Below the pieces are notes generated by a model. It did not search any database. It was not told the origin of the DNA and saw only the letters and a list, made by a program, of their open reading frames with translations. 64,000 nt of DNA from Shewanella livingstonensis (GTDB taxonomy: Bacteria; Pseudomonadota; Gammaproteobacteria; Enterobacterales; Shewanellaceae): assembly GCF_003855395.1 (NCBI RefSeq), contig NZ_CP034015.1, forward strand, positions 3,048,001-3,112,000, in the 5' to 3' direction. Both the position numbers and the translations under genes were made by a program. Of the stretch, positions 1 through 9,775 are shown piece by piece (within the stretch, counting starts at the first letter, position 1; every line of letters begins with the position of its first letter).

Positions 1-1
1 T

Positions 2-796
2 GAGCAACGCTTAATTGCCCACGCAGACAATATGCCAATCGATTTATTACGAGTTCGTGATGATGACATTCCAGGCTTGGTAATGGACGGTGTTGTTGAT
101 TTAGGCATTATCGGTGAAAACGTACTTGAAGAAGAGCAACTTGAACGCCAACTAGCCAACAAGCCGGCTGAGTTTACAAAATTACGTGAGTTAGATTTTG
201 GTTCATGTCGCTTATCGCTTGCGGTACCTAATGAGTTTGAATATAAAGATGCTAACTCACTTGAAGGTCTTCGTATTGCGACATCTTACCCGAATTTACT
301 GCGCCGCTTTATGCAAGAAAAAGGCATTAACTACAGCGATTGTATGCTTAAAGGTTCAGTAGAAGTTGCGCCACGAGCAGGCTTATCAGACGGTATTTGT
401 GATTTAGTTTCAACAGGTGCCACCCTTGAAGCAAACGGTTTGTATGAAACCGAAGTCATTTACCGCTCAATGGCGTGTATTATCCAATCAAACAAAACTC
501 AATCGACTGAAAAGCAAGCATTAATAAATAAAATCTTATCACGTATTAATGGTGTTATTCGTGCCCGCGAAAGTAAGTACATCTTATTACACGCGCCACT
601 TGAAACCTTAGACCAAATCGTTGCCCTACTCCCAGGTGCTGAAAACCCAACAGTATTACCACTCAATGACGACACTAATCGTGTGGCTATTCACGTTGTG
701 AGCACTGAAGATTTATTCTGGGACACAATGGAAGAGTTAACCGCACTCGGTGCAAGCTCAATTCTAGTGATGCCTATTGAAAAAATGATGGGGTAA
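2..796 (+). CDS. hisG: ATP phosphoribosyltransferase HisG (5' end outside window)
   Basis: HisG catalyses the first step of histidine synthesis, joining ATP and PRPP to give phosphoribosyl-ATP in the cytoplasm. The reading frame is open from base 2, before the first ATG at 32, and the upstream codons read as HisG, so the gene enters from outside the window. Family stretches are clear: [41 protein letters not shown] and the PRPP-binding [13 protein letters not shown]. The C-terminal regulatory domain ending [13 protein letters not shown] is present, so this is the long, histidine-feedback-inhibited form; about 35 residues are missing at the N-terminus. hisD follows after 5 bp, which marks the start of the his operon. 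Any leader/attenuator would lie outside the window. Confidence 0.97.
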   Translation, partial: EQRLIAHADNMPIDLLRVRDDDIPGLVMDGVVDLGIIGENVLEEEQLERQLANKPAEFTKLRELDFGSCRLSLAVPNEFEYKDANSLEGLRIATSYPNLLRRFMQEKGINYSDCMLKGSVEVAPRAGLSDGICDLVSTGATLEANGLYETEVIYRSMACIIQSNKTQSTEKQALINKILSRINGVIRARESKYILLHAPLETLDQIVALLPGAENPTVLPLNDDTNRVAIHVVSTEDLFWDTMEELTALGASSILVMPIEKMMG

Positions 797-801
797 CACA
801 A

Positions 802-2091
802 ATGCAAATTCTCGATTGGGCTTCTTTATCTACCAAGCAGCAACGACAAACTTTAGCACGCTCGCCATTGATTGGTGATGCCAGTGTAGAGCAAGGAGTT
901 CGCGACATTATTGAGCAAGTTAATGCTCAAGGTGATCGCGCGTTATTAGCTTATAACAAACAATTTGACGGTGTTGAACTGGCAGAGTTAGCGTTATCAG
1001 CTGACGCTATTGCCGCCGCTTGTGCGCGAGTGGGTGATGACGTTAAGCAAGCTGTGGCGCAAGCAGTCAATAACATTGAAACCTTTCACAAGGCGCAAGT
1101 GTTTCAGGGTGTAGATATTGAAACTCAAGCGGGAATTCGCTGTGAGCTTAGAAGCGAACCTATTGAACGTGTCGGCTTATACATTCCTGGCGGCACTGCA
1201 CCATTAATCTCAACTGTAATGATGCTCGCGCTACCAGCAAGAATCGCCGGTTGTGGCAAACGTGTATTGGTTAGCCCACCGCCAATTAATGATGCAATTA
1301 TTTATGCAGCCAATGTGTGCGGCATTACTGATATTTTTCAAGTCGGCGGCGCGCAAGCTATTGCGGCAATGGCTTTTGGTACTGAATCTGTACCAAACGT
1401 CGATAAAATATTTGGTCCGGGTAATCGCTATGTCACCGAAGCAAAAAGATTAGTGTCACAAGACAGCCGTGTTAGCGTGTCTATTGACATGCCAGCAGGC
1501 CCGTCTGAAGTACTAGTGATTGCCGACAAAGATGCAAATCCTGCTTTTGTGGCGTCCGATTTACTCTCACAAGCTGAACACGGTGTTGATTCACAAGTGA
1601 TGTTAGTCACTGATTCGTTAGCACTAGCAGAGCAAGTAAACCAAGCATTAATTGAACAATTAGCACAATTGAGCCGTAAAGACATCGCCGCACAAGCACT
1701 AGAATGCAGTCGCAGTATTCTTGTCAGTGATATGGAGCAAGCCGCCAAGGTGTCTAACTTATATGGTCCAGAACATTTGATTATTCAAACGGCGGCGCCT
1801 CGTGACGTACTTAAGCAAGTGCGCGGTGCGGGTTCGGTGTTTTTAGGTGCATACACTCCAGAGTCTGTCGGTGATTATGCCAGTGGCACCAACCACGTGT
1901 TACCGACTTATGGCTATAGCCGTTCAGTATCAAGCTTGTCATTGGCTGATTTCAGCCGCCGTTTTACGGTGCAAGAGCTCAGCAAGCAAGGACTACAATC
2001 CTTAGGCCAAACTGTGATGGTATTGGCTGAAAATGAACTGTTAGATGCGCATAAAAATGCTATCGCCATTCGTTTAGCCAGTTTGCAGTAG
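802..2091 (+). CDS. hisD: Histidinol dehydrogenase HisD
   Basis: Zinc-dependent, NAD-linked enzyme that oxidises L-histidinol to L-histidine in two steps, the last reaction of the pathway. The 429 residues match the usual length of about 430. Visible family features include VGLYIPGGTAPLISTV, the IFGPGNRYVTEAKR segment, DMPAGPSEVLVIAD and SQAEHGVDSQ (zinc and substrate ligands), and the C-terminal GTNHVLPT followed by the SVSSLSLADF region. It follows hisG by 5 bp, so the two are co-transcribed. There is a 77-bp gap before hisC, longer than in compact enterobacterial his operons, but no terminator is visible in it. Nothing is odd in the sequence. Confidence 0.98.
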   Translation: MQILDWASLSTKQQRQTLARSPLIGDASVEQGVRDIIEQVNAQGDRALLAYNKQFDGVELAELALSADAIAAACARVGDDVKQAVAQAVNNIETFHKAQVFQGVDIETQAGIRCELRSEPIERVGLYIPGGTAPLISTVMMLALPARIAGCGKRVLVSPPPINDAIIYAANVCGITDIFQVGGAQAIAAMAFGTESVPNVDKIFGPGNRYVTEAKRLVSQDSRVSVSIDMPAGPSEVLVIADKDANPAFVASDLLSQAEHGVDSQVMLVTDSLALAEQVNQALIEQLAQLSRKDIAAQALECSRSILVSDMEQAAKVSNLYGPEHLIIQTAAPRDVLKQVRGAGSVFLGAYTPESVGDYASGTNHVLPTYGYSRSVSSLSLADFSRRFTVQELSKQGLQSLGQTVMVLAENELLDAHKNAIAIRLASLQ

Positions 2092-2168
2092 TTGTTATTG
2101 TTTATGCTTCAATCAAATCTGAAGTGATGAATTAACACCTTTATCGATAGAAAGTAGAGAACACAGCC

Positions 2169-3218
2169 ATGAGTCAGACCCAAGCAGCGCCTTTTGATCC
2201 AAACACGTTGGCCAGACCCGAGTTACTGACGTTAACACCGTATCAAAGTGCCAGACGTATCGGCGGCAGAGGTGATATTTGGATCAATGCCAACGAATCA
2301 CCATTTAATAATAGTCCGCTAGATAAAGTGAATCGTTATCCTGAATGTCAGCCACCTGAACTCATCAATGCTTACAGCCAGTATTCAGGCGTAAAAGCAA
2401 GCAACATTATTGCCAGTCGTGGTGCTGATGAAGCGATTGAATTACTGATCCGCACCTTTTGTATTCCAGGTGTTGACAGCATTGCGTGTTTTGGACCGAC
2501 TTACGGCATGTACTCCATTAGCGCGGCGACCTTTAATGTTGGCGTCAATGCACTGAGCTTAACCGATGACTATCAGTTACCTCAAGATTGGCCAGCACAA
2601 ATCGGCAATGCCAAAATTGTGTTTATCTGTAACCCAAATAACCCAACGGGTACTGTAATAGCTAAAAGCAAAATTGAACAAGCGATTCAAGCGGCGCCAA
2701 ATTCAATTATGGTGGTAGACGAAGCCTATATTGAATTTTGCCCTGACTACAGCGTGGCCGATTTACTGGGCAAGTACCCTAACCTTGTTGTGCTACGCAC
2801 CTTATCAAAAGCATTTGCCTTAGCGGGTGCCCGTTGTGGTTTTATGCTCGCCAGTGACGACATTATCGATTTAGTTATGCGGGTTATCGCGCCTTATCCA
2901 GTGCCATTACCCGTGTCTGAACTTGCAGTGAAAGCCTTGAGCGCGGCTGGCATCGATACAATGCAAACCCAAGTAGCGAGCTTAGTTGAGCAAGGCAAAC
3001 GCTTAAGCACTGCACTTACAGCCTATGGCGCTAAAGTGTTACCGGCAAACGGTAACTATGTACTGGCTAAATTTAACGATGTTAGCGCTGCCGCTAAACG
3101 CTTAAGTGATTCCGGCGTTGTTGCACGAGCCTATAAAGACCCGCGCCTTGCAGATGCCATTCGCTTTAGTTTTACCAATGAACAACAAACTAATTTAATT
3201 ATCGCTTTGTTTGAATAA
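2169..3218 (+). CDS. hisC: Histidinol-phosphate aminotransferase HisC
   Basis: PLP-dependent class I/II aminotransferase that converts imidazole-acetol phosphate and glutamate to histidinol phosphate. At 349 residues it is the normal size. Motifs seen are WINANESPFNNS near the N-terminus, CNPNNPTGT, VVDEAYIEFCP, and the PLP lysine in RTLSKAFALAGARCGF. The C-terminus contains the small-domain arginine region (ARAYKDPRLADAIRFSF). It lies third in the his operon between hisD (77 bp upstream) and hisB (about 120 bp downstream). No internal promoter could be assigned with confidence, so co-transcription is inferred from order and orientation only. Confidence 0.97.
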   Translation: MSQTQAAPFDPNTLARPELLTLTPYQSARRIGGRGDIWINANESPFNNSPLDKVNRYPECQPPELINAYSQYSGVKASNIIASRGADEAIELLIRTFCIPGVDSIACFGPTYGMYSISAATFNVGVNALSLTDDYQLPQDWPAQIGNAKIVFICNPNNPTGTVIAKSKIEQAIQAAPNSIMVVDEAYIEFCPDYSVADLLGKYPNLVVLRTLSKAFALAGARCGFMLASDDIIDLVMRVIAPYPVPLPVSELAVKALSAAGIDTMQTQVASLVEQGKRLSTALTAYGAKVLPANGNYVLAKFNDVSAAAKRLSDSGVVARAYKDPRLADAIRFSFTNEQQTNLIIALFE

Positions 3219-3339
3219 AAACGGTCGGAGTCGTTAGCATAAGCCTGCGACAAGTGACTTTAACAGACATAGTTACCAACCGATTGATAAACAGACAGAT
3301 TAATACTAATAAAATTATACCCTATTGAAGGCATTGAAC

Positions 3340-4407
3340 ATGAAACAGAACATATTATTCATCGACCGTGATGGCACCCTAGTTGAGGAACCGGCAATCG
3401 ATAAGCAACTCGATAGTTTGGCTAAACTGGTGTTTGAGCCACAAGTAATCCCAGCGTTACTTAAATTACAAAATGCAGGTTTTCGCTTGGTTATGGTCAG
3501 CAATCAAGACGGCCTGGGTACCGATTCGTTTCCAAAAGCCGACTTTGATGCGCCGCATAACATGATGATGCAGATTTTTGCTAGCCAAGGGGTGAAGTTT
3601 GACGATGTGGTGATTTGTCCTCATTTTAACGATCAAAACTGCAGTTGTCGTAAGCCAAAACTGGGGCTAGTAAAAGACTACTTAACCCAAGGTAAAGTGG
3701 ACTTTACCACTTCAGCGGTGATTGGCGATCGCGAAACCGACGTTGAGCTTGCCAATGCCATGGGCATTAAAAGCTTTAAATACGATCGTCAAAAGCTAAA
3801 CTGGGACGACATTGCTAATGCGTTATTGAGCAAAGGCCGTATTGCCACTGTGGTACGAACCACCAAAGAAACCAACATTAAAGTGACTATCGATCTCGAC
3901 AGTCAAACCAAAGGCGAAATTGACACAGGCATAGGCTTTTTTGACCACATGCTCGATCAAATTCAAACCCACGGTAATTTTAAAATGGACGTGCACGTTG
4001 ATGGCGATTTAGAAATCGACGACCACCACAGCGTGGAAGACACGGCACTGGCTATTGGTGATGCTATTCGCCAAGCATTAGGTGATAAACGTGGTATTGC
4101 CCGTTTCGGTTTTAGCTTACCAATGGATGAAGCCAGCGGTGAATGCCTGATGGACATTTCAGGTCGCCCATTTATAAAGTTCAATGCTGATTTTGAGCGT
4201 GAAATGGTTGGCGAAATGGCCATTGAGATGGTGCCACACTTTTTCCGCTCGTTTGCTGACGGCCTGCGCTGCACCTTGCATATTGGCTCTAATGGCGATA
4301 ACGATCACCACAAAGTAGAAGCATTGTTTAAGGTACTAGGTCGTACGCTTCGCCAAGCGGTGAAAGTTGAAGGCGACATACTGCCATCAAGCAAAGGCGT
4401 ACTGTAA
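3340..4407 (+). CDS. hisB: Bifunctional HisB: histidinol-phosphatase / imidazoleglycerol-phosphate dehydratase
   Basis: A fusion of two enzymes. The N-terminal HAD-type phosphatase (about residues 1-165) has the DRDGTL nucleophile motif and the SNQDG region. It also has a Cys/His cluster ([15 protein letters not shown]) that binds zinc in this family, and GDRETD. The C-terminal dehydratase (about 170-355) has the metal-binding [28 protein letters not shown] and HHKVEALFK motifs. The start at 3340 ([12 protein letters not shown]) was chosen over an upstream TTG because GAAGG sits just upstream and the product is then 355 residues, the length of E. coli HisB. This fused form is typical of enteric-type gammaproteobacterial operons. 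Confidence 0.95.
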   Translation: MKQNILFIDRDGTLVEEPAIDKQLDSLAKLVFEPQVIPALLKLQNAGFRLVMVSNQDGLGTDSFPKADFDAPHNMMMQIFASQGVKFDDVVICPHFNDQNCSCRKPKLGLVKDYLTQGKVDFTTSAVIGDRETDVELANAMGIKSFKYDRQKLNWDDIANALLSKGRIATVVRTTKETNIKVTIDLDSQTKGEIDTGIGFFDHMLDQIQTHGNFKMDVHVDGDLEIDDHHSVEDTALAIGDAIRQALGDKRGIARFGFSLPMDEASGECLMDISGRPFIKFNADFEREMVGEMAIEMVPHFFRSFADGLRCTLHIGSNGDNDHHKVEALFKVLGRTLRQAVKVEGDILPSSKGVL

Positions 4408-4416
4408 GGAGTTTAT

Positions 4417-5091
4417 GTGACAGCACTATCAGTTTCTTCAGCTAACTCGACAACGGCTTCTACCAGCACGGCCAATGACCTTACGGTTATTATTGATACT
4501 GGCTGTGCTAATTTAAGCTCTGTACGATTTGCCTTTGAGCGCCTTAACGCTAATGTCATTGTCAGTGCGGACTTTGACGTTATTCGCAGCGCAGCACGAG
4601 TGGTATTACCCGGTGTTGGCACCGCAGGCGCGGCCATGGACGCCTTAAAACAAAAAAACTTAGTCGAGTTAATAAAAAGCTTAACGCAACCAGTAATGGG
4701 CGTGTGTCTTGGTATGCAAATGCTGGCATCAATATCGAATGAACATGGCGGTCGCAGCGAGCAAAGTATTACTTGCTTAGGCCTGGTTCCCACTGATATT
4801 GGTGACTTAGACAGCCAAGGACTGCCTTTACCTCACATGGGCTGGAATCAAATTGAGGTCAGCGACCATCCTTTATTTATTGGCATTGAAAATGGAAGCT
4901 ACGTGTATTTTGTTCACAGCTACCGCGCGCCAATCAGTGAATACACGCTAGCCAGCAGCACCTATGGCGAGTCATTCAGTGCAGCCATTGGTAAAGGTAA
5001 CTTTTTTGGGGTGCAATTTCACCCAGAAAAGAGCGCCAAAGTAGGTGCGCAGATTTTACAAAACTTTTTACATATGGGGACACCACAGTGA
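4417..5091 (+). CDS. hisH: Imidazole glycerol phosphate synthase, glutaminase subunit HisH
   Basis: Class I glutamine amidotransferase that supplies ammonia to HisF. The triad is visible as [11 protein letters not shown] (nucleophile Cys), FHPEKS (His and Glu). The start is GTG at 4417, preceded by AAGGAG five bases upstream; the overlapping ATG at 4415 runs straight into TGA. The protein is 224 residues and has a Ser/Thr/Ala-rich N-terminal extension of about 20 residues before the conserved [12 protein letters not shown], which E. coli HisH lacks. A later start would remove it, but none with a good ribosome-binding site is seen. The stop overlaps the GTG start of hisA by four bases, suggesting translational coupling. 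Confidence 0.95.
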   Translation: MTALSVSSANSTTASTSTANDLTVIIDTGCANLSSVRFAFERLNANVIVSADFDVIRSAARVVLPGVGTAGAAMDALKQKNLVELIKSLTQPVMGVCLGMQMLASISNEHGGRSEQSITCLGLVPTDIGDLDSQGLPLPHMGWNQIEVSDHPLFIGIENGSYVYFVHSYRAPISEYTLASSTYGESFSAAIGKGNFFGVQFHPEKSAKVGAQILQNFLHMGTPQ

Positions 5092-5825
5092 TTATTCCTG
5101 CCATTGATTTAATTGACGGCCAAGTGGTGCGTTTATACCAAGGTGACTACGACAAGCAGACCACCTTTGACTTAAGCCCATTGGCGCAATTGCAGTCTTA
5201 TCAAGCTCAAGGGGCTAAATTACTGCATATTGTTGACTTAACCGGCGCTAAAGATCCTAATAAACGTCAAACTAAGCTGATAAGTGAATTAGCTGCAGGA
5301 CTTGATGTCGAGATTCAAGTCGGCGGCGGCATTCGCACCGAGGAACAAGTTGTCGAGCTGCTCGATATTGGCGTAACCCGTGTGGTAATTGGCTCATTAG
5401 CGGTTAAAGAGCCTGAATTAGTGAAGAGCTGGTTTATGAAATACGGTAGCGAAGCGATTTGCTTAGCCCTAGATGTCAATATCAGTGACACGGGGGAAAA
5501 AATTGTTGCGGTCTCTGGCTGGCAGTCTGGCGGCGGTAAGTCGCTAGAATCACTGGTGGCTGAATTTCAAACTGTCGGCCTTAAACATGCTTTAGTCACC
5601 GATATTAGCCGTGATGGCACCCTAACAGGCGCGAACACTGAACTCTATACTGAGCTTGCGTCTACTTATCCAGACATCCTTTGGCAAGCTTCTGGTGGTA
5701 TTGCAACGCTGGATAACGTAGCAGCGGTGCGCGACAGTAAAGCATCGGGGATCATTATCGGTAAAGCACTGCTCATTAATCAATTTACCGTTAAGGAGGC
5801 AATCCAATGCTGGCCAAACGCATAG
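5088..5825 (+). CDS. hisA: ProFAR isomerase HisA
   Basis: 1-(5-phosphoribosyl)-5-[(5-phosphoribosylamino)methylideneamino]imidazole-4-carboxamide isomerase, a TIM barrel acting in the cytoplasm. It opens [20 protein letters not shown] with the catalytic Asp of AIDLIDG. It carries VGGGIRT and VIGS in the first half and [10 protein letters not shown] with the second catalytic Asp in the other half, as expected of the half-barrel repeat. The start is GTG, overlapping the hisH stop. The 245 residues match the family. The 3' end overlaps the hisF start by 19 bp, the usual tight hisH-hisA-hisF arrangement. Confidence 0.97.
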   Translation: MIIPAIDLIDGQVVRLYQGDYDKQTTFDLSPLAQLQSYQAQGAKLLHIVDLTGAKDPNKRQTKLISELAAGLDVEIQVGGGIRTEEQVVELLDIGVTRVVIGSLAVKEPELVKSWFMKYGSEAICLALDVNISDTGEKIVAVSGWQSGGGKSLESLVAEFQTVGLKHALVTDISRDGTLTGANTELYTELASTYPDILWQASGGIATLDNVAAVRDSKASGIIIGKALLINQFTVKEAIQCWPNA

Positions 5826-6580
5826 TTCCTTGTCTTGATGTACGCGACGGTAAAGTGGTTAAGGGAATACAATTTCGTAATCACGAAATTGTCGGTGACA
5901 TAGTGCCTCTGGCGGCTCGTTACGCCCTTGAAGGTGCTGATGAATTAGTCTTTTATGATATTACTGCCAGTGCTCACGATCGGGTGATCGACAAGTCTTG
6001 GATCAGCCGCGTCGCGGAGCAAATTGACATCCCTTTTTGCGTTGCTGGTGGAATTAAAACCATCGAACAAGCGCGTGAAAAATTGGCATTTGGTGCCGAT
6101 AAAATATCGATAAACTCACCGGCATTAAGTGATCCTAGCTTAATATCACGGTTGCAAGACGAGTTTGGCCGCCAATGTATTGTTATCGGTATCGACTCTT
6201 TTTACGATGCTGCCAGTGACAGCTATAAAGTCAAACAGTTTACCGGTGATGAAGCCGCCACTAAAGACACCCATTGGTATACTCAAGATTGGGTTGAAGA
6301 AGTGCAAAAGCGAGGCTGTGGTGAAATAGTACTTAACGTCATGAACCAAGACGGCGTGCGCGGCGGCTACGATATCAAGCAATTAAGCATGGTGCGGGCA
6401 ATATGCGATGTACCGTTAATTGCATCTGGCGGTGCAGGCACCATGGCGCACTTTAAAGAAGTGTTTGAACTTGCCAAGGTTGACGCGGCATTAGCGGCAA
6501 GCGTATTTCATAAAGGCATTATTGATATTGGTGAGCTCAAGCAATACCTGCATACCAATAACATCGCAATTCGTTTATAA
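5807..6580 (+). CDS. hisF: Imidazole glycerol phosphate synthase, cyclase subunit HisF
   Basis: Cyclase partner of HisH. It uses ammonia channelled from the glutaminase to form imidazole glycerol phosphate and AICAR, linking histidine and purine synthesis. It begins [20 protein letters not shown], containing the catalytic Asp of CLDVRDG, and has [18 protein letters not shown] and [13 protein letters not shown] with the second catalytic Asp. At 257 residues it is full length. It overlaps the end of hisA, so ribosomes probably re-initiate; AAGGAGG lies about ten bases upstream, inside hisA. A 39-bp gap separates it from hisIE. Confidence 0.97.
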   Translation: MLAKRIVPCLDVRDGKVVKGIQFRNHEIVGDIVPLAARYALEGADELVFYDITASAHDRVIDKSWISRVAEQIDIPFCVAGGIKTIEQAREKLAFGADKISINSPALSDPSLISRLQDEFGRQCIVIGIDSFYDAASDSYKVKQFTGDEAATKDTHWYTQDWVEEVQKRGCGEIVLNVMNQDGVRGGYDIKQLSMVRAICDVPLIASGGAGTMAHFKEVFELAKVDAALAASVFHKGIIDIGELKQYLHTNNIAIRL

Positions 6581-6619
6581 GATACATACATTTTGGTTAT
6601 TACCAGTAAGAGATAACAC

Positions 6620-7258
6620 ATGACAAGCATAATATTTGATAGCACAAGCGTAGATTGGGACAAGCAACAAGGGTTAATCCCAGCAGTTGTACAGCACCAC
6701 CTAACCGGTAAAGTGCTTATGCTAGGTTACATGGATAAAGCAGCCTTAGAGAAAACCTTAGCCACTAACAAAGTGACCTTTTTTAGTCGTTCAAAACAGC
6801 GTTTATGGACCAAAGGCGAAACCTCTGGCAATACTCTTGATCTTATTGCTATCGATAAAGACTGCGATAATGACAGCTTTTTAGTACAAGTCATTCCTAA
6901 CGGTCCAACATGTCACACAGGTACAGAAAGCTGCTGGCCAGATGGTAACGCCCATCCATTTATCGACAATCTGACTAAGTTGATTATTTCACGTAAAGGG
7001 CAAAGTGCAGATTCAAGCTATACCGCGTCGCTATTTGAAAGTGGTACTAAACGCATGGCGCAAAAAGTTGGCGAAGAAGGCTTAGAAACCGCCCTTGCCG
7101 CAGCAACCCATGATAAAGAAGAGTTAGTCAACGAAGCCTCTGATTTAATGTATCACTTAATTGTGTTACTTGAAGATCAGGGTTTGTCGATGGCAGATAT
7201 TAATAAGAATTTGTTAGACCGTCACACCAAAGCCAACGGATCTGGTTCAAGTCAATAA
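6620..7258 (+). CDS. hisI: Bifunctional phosphoribosyl-AMP cyclohydrolase / phosphoribosyl-ATP pyrophosphatase HisIE
   Basis: Fusion of the second and third pathway activities. The N-terminal HisI domain (about residues 1-115) contains [30 protein letters not shown] and the metal-binding [11 protein letters not shown] and [12 protein letters not shown] stretches. The C-terminal HisE domain (about 120-205) is a MazG-like pyrophosphohydrolase with [13 protein letters not shown] and [14 protein letters not shown] carrying the Glu/Asp metal ligands. The 212 residues fit the fused form. It is the last gene of the operon, and a strong terminator follows within 25 bp. Confidence 0.96.
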   Translation: MTSIIFDSTSVDWDKQQGLIPAVVQHHLTGKVLMLGYMDKAALEKTLATNKVTFFSRSKQRLWTKGETSGNTLDLIAIDKDCDNDSFLVQVIPNGPTCHTGTESCWPDGNAHPFIDNLTKLIISRKGQSADSSYTASLFESGTKRMAQKVGEEGLETALAAATHDKEELVNEASDLMYHLIVLLEDQGLSMADINKNLLDRHTKANGSGSSQ

Positions 7259-7281
7259 CGTTTATGTTGGTTAAGTTAAGT

Positions 7282-7315
7282 GACTAAAAAAGACGCCGCG
7301 GCGTCTTTTTTAGTC
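7282..7315. terminator. Terminator after hisIE, perfect palindrome
   Basis: A 34-bp perfect inverted repeat with arms GACTAAAAAAGACGCCG and its complement, ending in a run of six T on both strands. It can stop the his operon from the left and the convergent mscS gene from the right. Confidence 0.9.
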
Positions 7316-7333
7316 GTGCAAAATAGTGCTGAA

Positions 7334-8203
7334 TTAGTTTTTAGGACTTTGAGTAATCGTTAAATTACCGTCCACATGCAAGTCGCGTTGTGGGTAAGCG
7401 ATTACCACATTATGCTCGTTAAACAGCTCATACATTCTAAAACGAATTTCACTACGACGACGGCGAATATCGGTTTCAGATACGGCGCTTACCCAAAAAA
7501 TTAAATCAAAAATTAACGCATTGTCGCCAAAGTCCTCAAACAATACCAAGGGTTTAGGTTGCGGTAAAATATCATCGCGCTCGCCAATGACTTGATAAAT
7601 CAAATCTCGCACTTTGATCACATCGGAACCATAAGCCACGCCAACGCGAATAAAGGTACGGGCATTCTTATCAATCAAGGTCCAGTTAGTCACCGTATTT
7701 TCAAGCAGCTGACTGTTTGGCACCAACATGTGCACTCCGTCATTACGGCGTATCAAGGTTGAGCGAGTGTTAATACACTCTACTACCCCACGCGCCTCTC
7801 CTACTTCTAAAAAATCACCAATGCGGATGGGACGCTCCCACATTAAAATCCAGCCACTGATAAAGTTATTGATAATGTTCTGCGCACCAAAACCGACACC
7901 AATCGCTATCGCACCCGACACAAATGCAAACGCGGTTAAGGGAATATTTAAAATTTCCATACTGGTGAACACCAATACGGCAATACTGATAATAAAATAC
8001 ATCCGAGTGAATAAGTGGATGGCATCTGCGCCAACATTACGGCGTTTTAATGCACTCACGATCAATCGCCCTGCACGAGTGATAATAAACCAAGCTAAAA
8101 ATATGTATAAAGGCACTTGTAACAACTGCAGTAAAGTGATTGGGCTATCATCGTATGTAAATACCACAAAAGACATGGCCGTTAACATTTGATTAAAATC
8201 CAT
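7334..8203 (-). CDS. Small-conductance mechanosensitive channel (MscS family)
   Basis: Inner-membrane channel that opens under membrane tension to release solutes on hypo-osmotic shock. The 289 residues show about three membrane segments (around 25-45, 65-85 and 90-120). The pore helix region is Gly/Ala-rich (FVSGAIAIGVGFGAQNIINNFISGW), followed by the cytoplasmic beta domain beginning WERPIRIGDFLEV and the family stretch VPNSQLLENTVTNWT. The C-terminal alpha/beta domain ends in FNEHNVVIAYPQRDLH, matching MscS. AGAGG lies six bases before the ATG. E. coli MscS is 286 residues, so the length fits, although larger genomes carry several paralogues and the exact orthologue cannot be named. Confidence 0.92.
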   Translation of the reverse strand: MDFNQMLTAMSFVVFTYDDSPITLLQLLQVPLYIFLAWFIITRAGRLIVSALKRRNVGADAIHLFTRMYFIISIAVLVFTSMEILNIPLTAFAFVSGAIAIGVGFGAQNIINNFISGWILMWERPIRIGDFLEVGEARGVVECINTRSTLIRRNDGVHMLVPNSQLLENTVTNWTLIDKNARTFIRVGVAYGSDVIKVRDLIYQVIGERDDILPQPKPLVLFEDFGDNALIFDLIFWVSAVSETDIRRRRSEIRFRMYELFNEHNVVIAYPQRDLHVDGNLTITQSPKN

Positions 8204-8251
8204 ATAAACCTCTTATTATTATTGTGTTCACACCAAGGTAATGGTTATATT

Positions 8252-9187
8252 CTAGTAAAAATCGGGTTCGCCTGGAGGGCGGGTTTTGAGTAATTTCAAA
8301 AACCACATATATTGTTCTGGGTAGGCATTAATCACTTCCTCGACTACTTTATTTAACGCAATAGCCTCGTTCTCTTTGCCAATCATCTCATCTGGGTTAA
8401 TCGCAGGCATCACCGTCATAATAAATTGCTTAGCTTGCTGATTATAGCCTATCTTAACGGGCATAACTTGGGCATTACCGGCTTGAGCTAACCGCCCTAC
8501 TACCGGTAAAGTGGCTTTAACGGTGCCCATAAAAGGCGCAAATACGCTATGATCTGGACCTAAGTCTTCATCAGGTAAATAGAAAAAACTATTATCATTC
8601 TTTAACTCTGCTAACAAAGCTCGGATCCCTGCTTCGCGCATATACACACGGCCATTTTGACTGCTGCGCATCCGATTACTAAACCAGTTAAATAGTCCGT
8701 TGCGATGCGCTTTGGCCATAGTCACTAACGGAATTTCCATGTTAATTCTCAGACCTGCGTACTCCATCGGCCAGACATGAGGCATGATAAAAATAATCGG
8801 TTGCTTGGCATCTCGAGCCGCCTTTACATTTTCAAAGCCATTAAGTTGAATGCGGCGTTTTAAGTGGGTATTAGAACGAAAAAGCAGCTCAGATTGCGAC
8901 AATAAAGTAATCACAAATGTCTCAACATTCTGTCTCACTAACTCATCTACCTCTGCAGCAGACTTATCTGGAAAGCAGTGCGTAATATTTATCTTTGCAA
9001 TCCGTATTGGCTTATTAGCCACTTTCATTACCACACGAGCTAACAACCTAGCAATGGGATCTCTAACACTTGCGGGTAACACGCCAAATAGAAACAGCAC
9101 TGCGATAGCTAACCATGTTCCCCAGTAACGAGGATGCAACAGTGATTTATTAAAACGAGTATCAAAATATTTTGCTTGTCGTGCCAA
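8252..9187 (-). CDS. lpxM: Lipid A biosynthesis acyltransferase, LpxM/MsbB-like
   Basis: Membrane-associated acyltransferase of the LpxL/LpxM/LpxP family that adds a secondary acyl chain to Kdo2-lipid A. The N-terminal membrane segment (WGTWLAIAVLFLFGVLP) follows HPRYWG. The catalytic HX4E motif is PHVWPME, with His about residue 137 and Glu about 142. DEDLGPDHSVF and the C-terminal WFLKLLKTRPPGEPDFY resemble LpxM more than LpxL. A TTG start at 9187 is preferred because GGAG lies six bases upstream; a GTG at 9205 would add six residues and has no such site. It lies 48 bp from mscS in the same direction. The acyl chain specificity cannot be read from the sequence. Confidence 0.85.
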   Translation of the reverse strand: MARQAKYFDTRFNKSLLHPRYWGTWLAIAVLFLFGVLPASVRDPIARLLARVVMKVANKPIRIAKINITHCFPDKSAAEVDELVRQNVETFVITLLSQSELLFRSNTHLKRRIQLNGFENVKAARDAKQPIIFIMPHVWPMEYAGLRINMEIPLVTMAKAHRNGLFNWFSNRMRSSQNGRVYMREAGIRALLAELKNDNSFFYLPDEDLGPDHSVFAPFMGTVKATLPVVGRLAQAGNAQVMPVKIGYNQQAKQFIMTVMPAINPDEMIGKENEAIALNKVVEEVINAYPEQYMWFLKLLKTRPPGEPDFY

Positions 9188-9252
9188 AAGAAACTCCAAA
9201 TACACAGACCGAGAACCACGGCGAAAAATTATATTATAACAGTGGTATTATA

Positions 9253-9534
9253 CTAGGGGTTGTTGATCTTTGCTGGTTGAATTTTGTTCGAGTTAAAAAC
9301 GTTTTAATCGAGGCGAATGGATTGATGCCTAGTCATCTAAGCAAAGTTCATTCAACAAAGAGTAAAACGTTTTTAGCCGAACCCTCCGGGCAGCGTTTGT
9401 TGGCCATTTTTACTGCGTTATCGACATTTTATGTAGAATAACTACACCTCGAAGTCTCTGCCGCGCAGTTGTAAATGTGAGTAATGGCCAATAATTCGCT
9501 GCAAAAATAACCTTGAAAGATCAACAGCCCCTAG
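9253..9534. repeat. 282-bp element with terminal inverted repeats, MITE-like
   Basis: The ends are CTAGGGGTTGTTGATCTTT on the left and, read from the other strand, CTAGGGGCTGTTGATCTTT on the right: 18 of 19 bases agree. The interior contains further inverted parts, for example AAAAACGTTTTA near 9295 and TAAAACGTTTTT near 9366. There is no convincing reading frame and no clear target duplication. It sits between the lpxM-like gene and ihfA, which are both read leftward. It could be a non-autonomous transposable element or a structured RNA-coding repeat. From 9535 to 9699 only AT-rich sequence is seen. Confidence 0.55.
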
Positions 9535-9699
9535 CGATTAATAAGTGCGAAAAAAAAATTATAAAAGACAACTGCAAAAAACAGTGCAACCCAGTTCCGT
9601 ATCCTTATTTATAATATGGTTTTAGTACACATTGTTCGATATGAAAATAACAATATAAATAAGCTGGGTATTATACAAACGGTATATTCACCAAACTCA

Positions 9700-9732
9700 A
9701 AAACAAAAGAGCCACTCAATTAAGAGTGGCCC
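9700..9732 (-). terminator. Terminator downstream of ihfA
   Basis: On the minus strand the stem GCCACTCTTAATTGAGTGGC is followed by CTTTTGTTTTT. It lies about 45 bp past the ihfA stop and closes the pheS-pheT-ihfA operon. Confidence 0.85.
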
Positions 9733-9775
9733 TTCGTAATACAGATCCGATCGGATTGGCGTATTAACTAGTGAA

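Noticed and set aside
4413..4793. 126-codon minus-strand frame inside hisH
   Set aside because: Antisense shadow of a well-supported gene; the same holds for other frames opposite hisD, hisB, pheT, mscS, ilvI and pdsS.
9172..9441. Plus-strand 89-codon frame
   Set aside because: It crosses the left end of the inverted-repeat element and the start of the lpxM-like gene on the other strand; no motif or ribosome-binding site.
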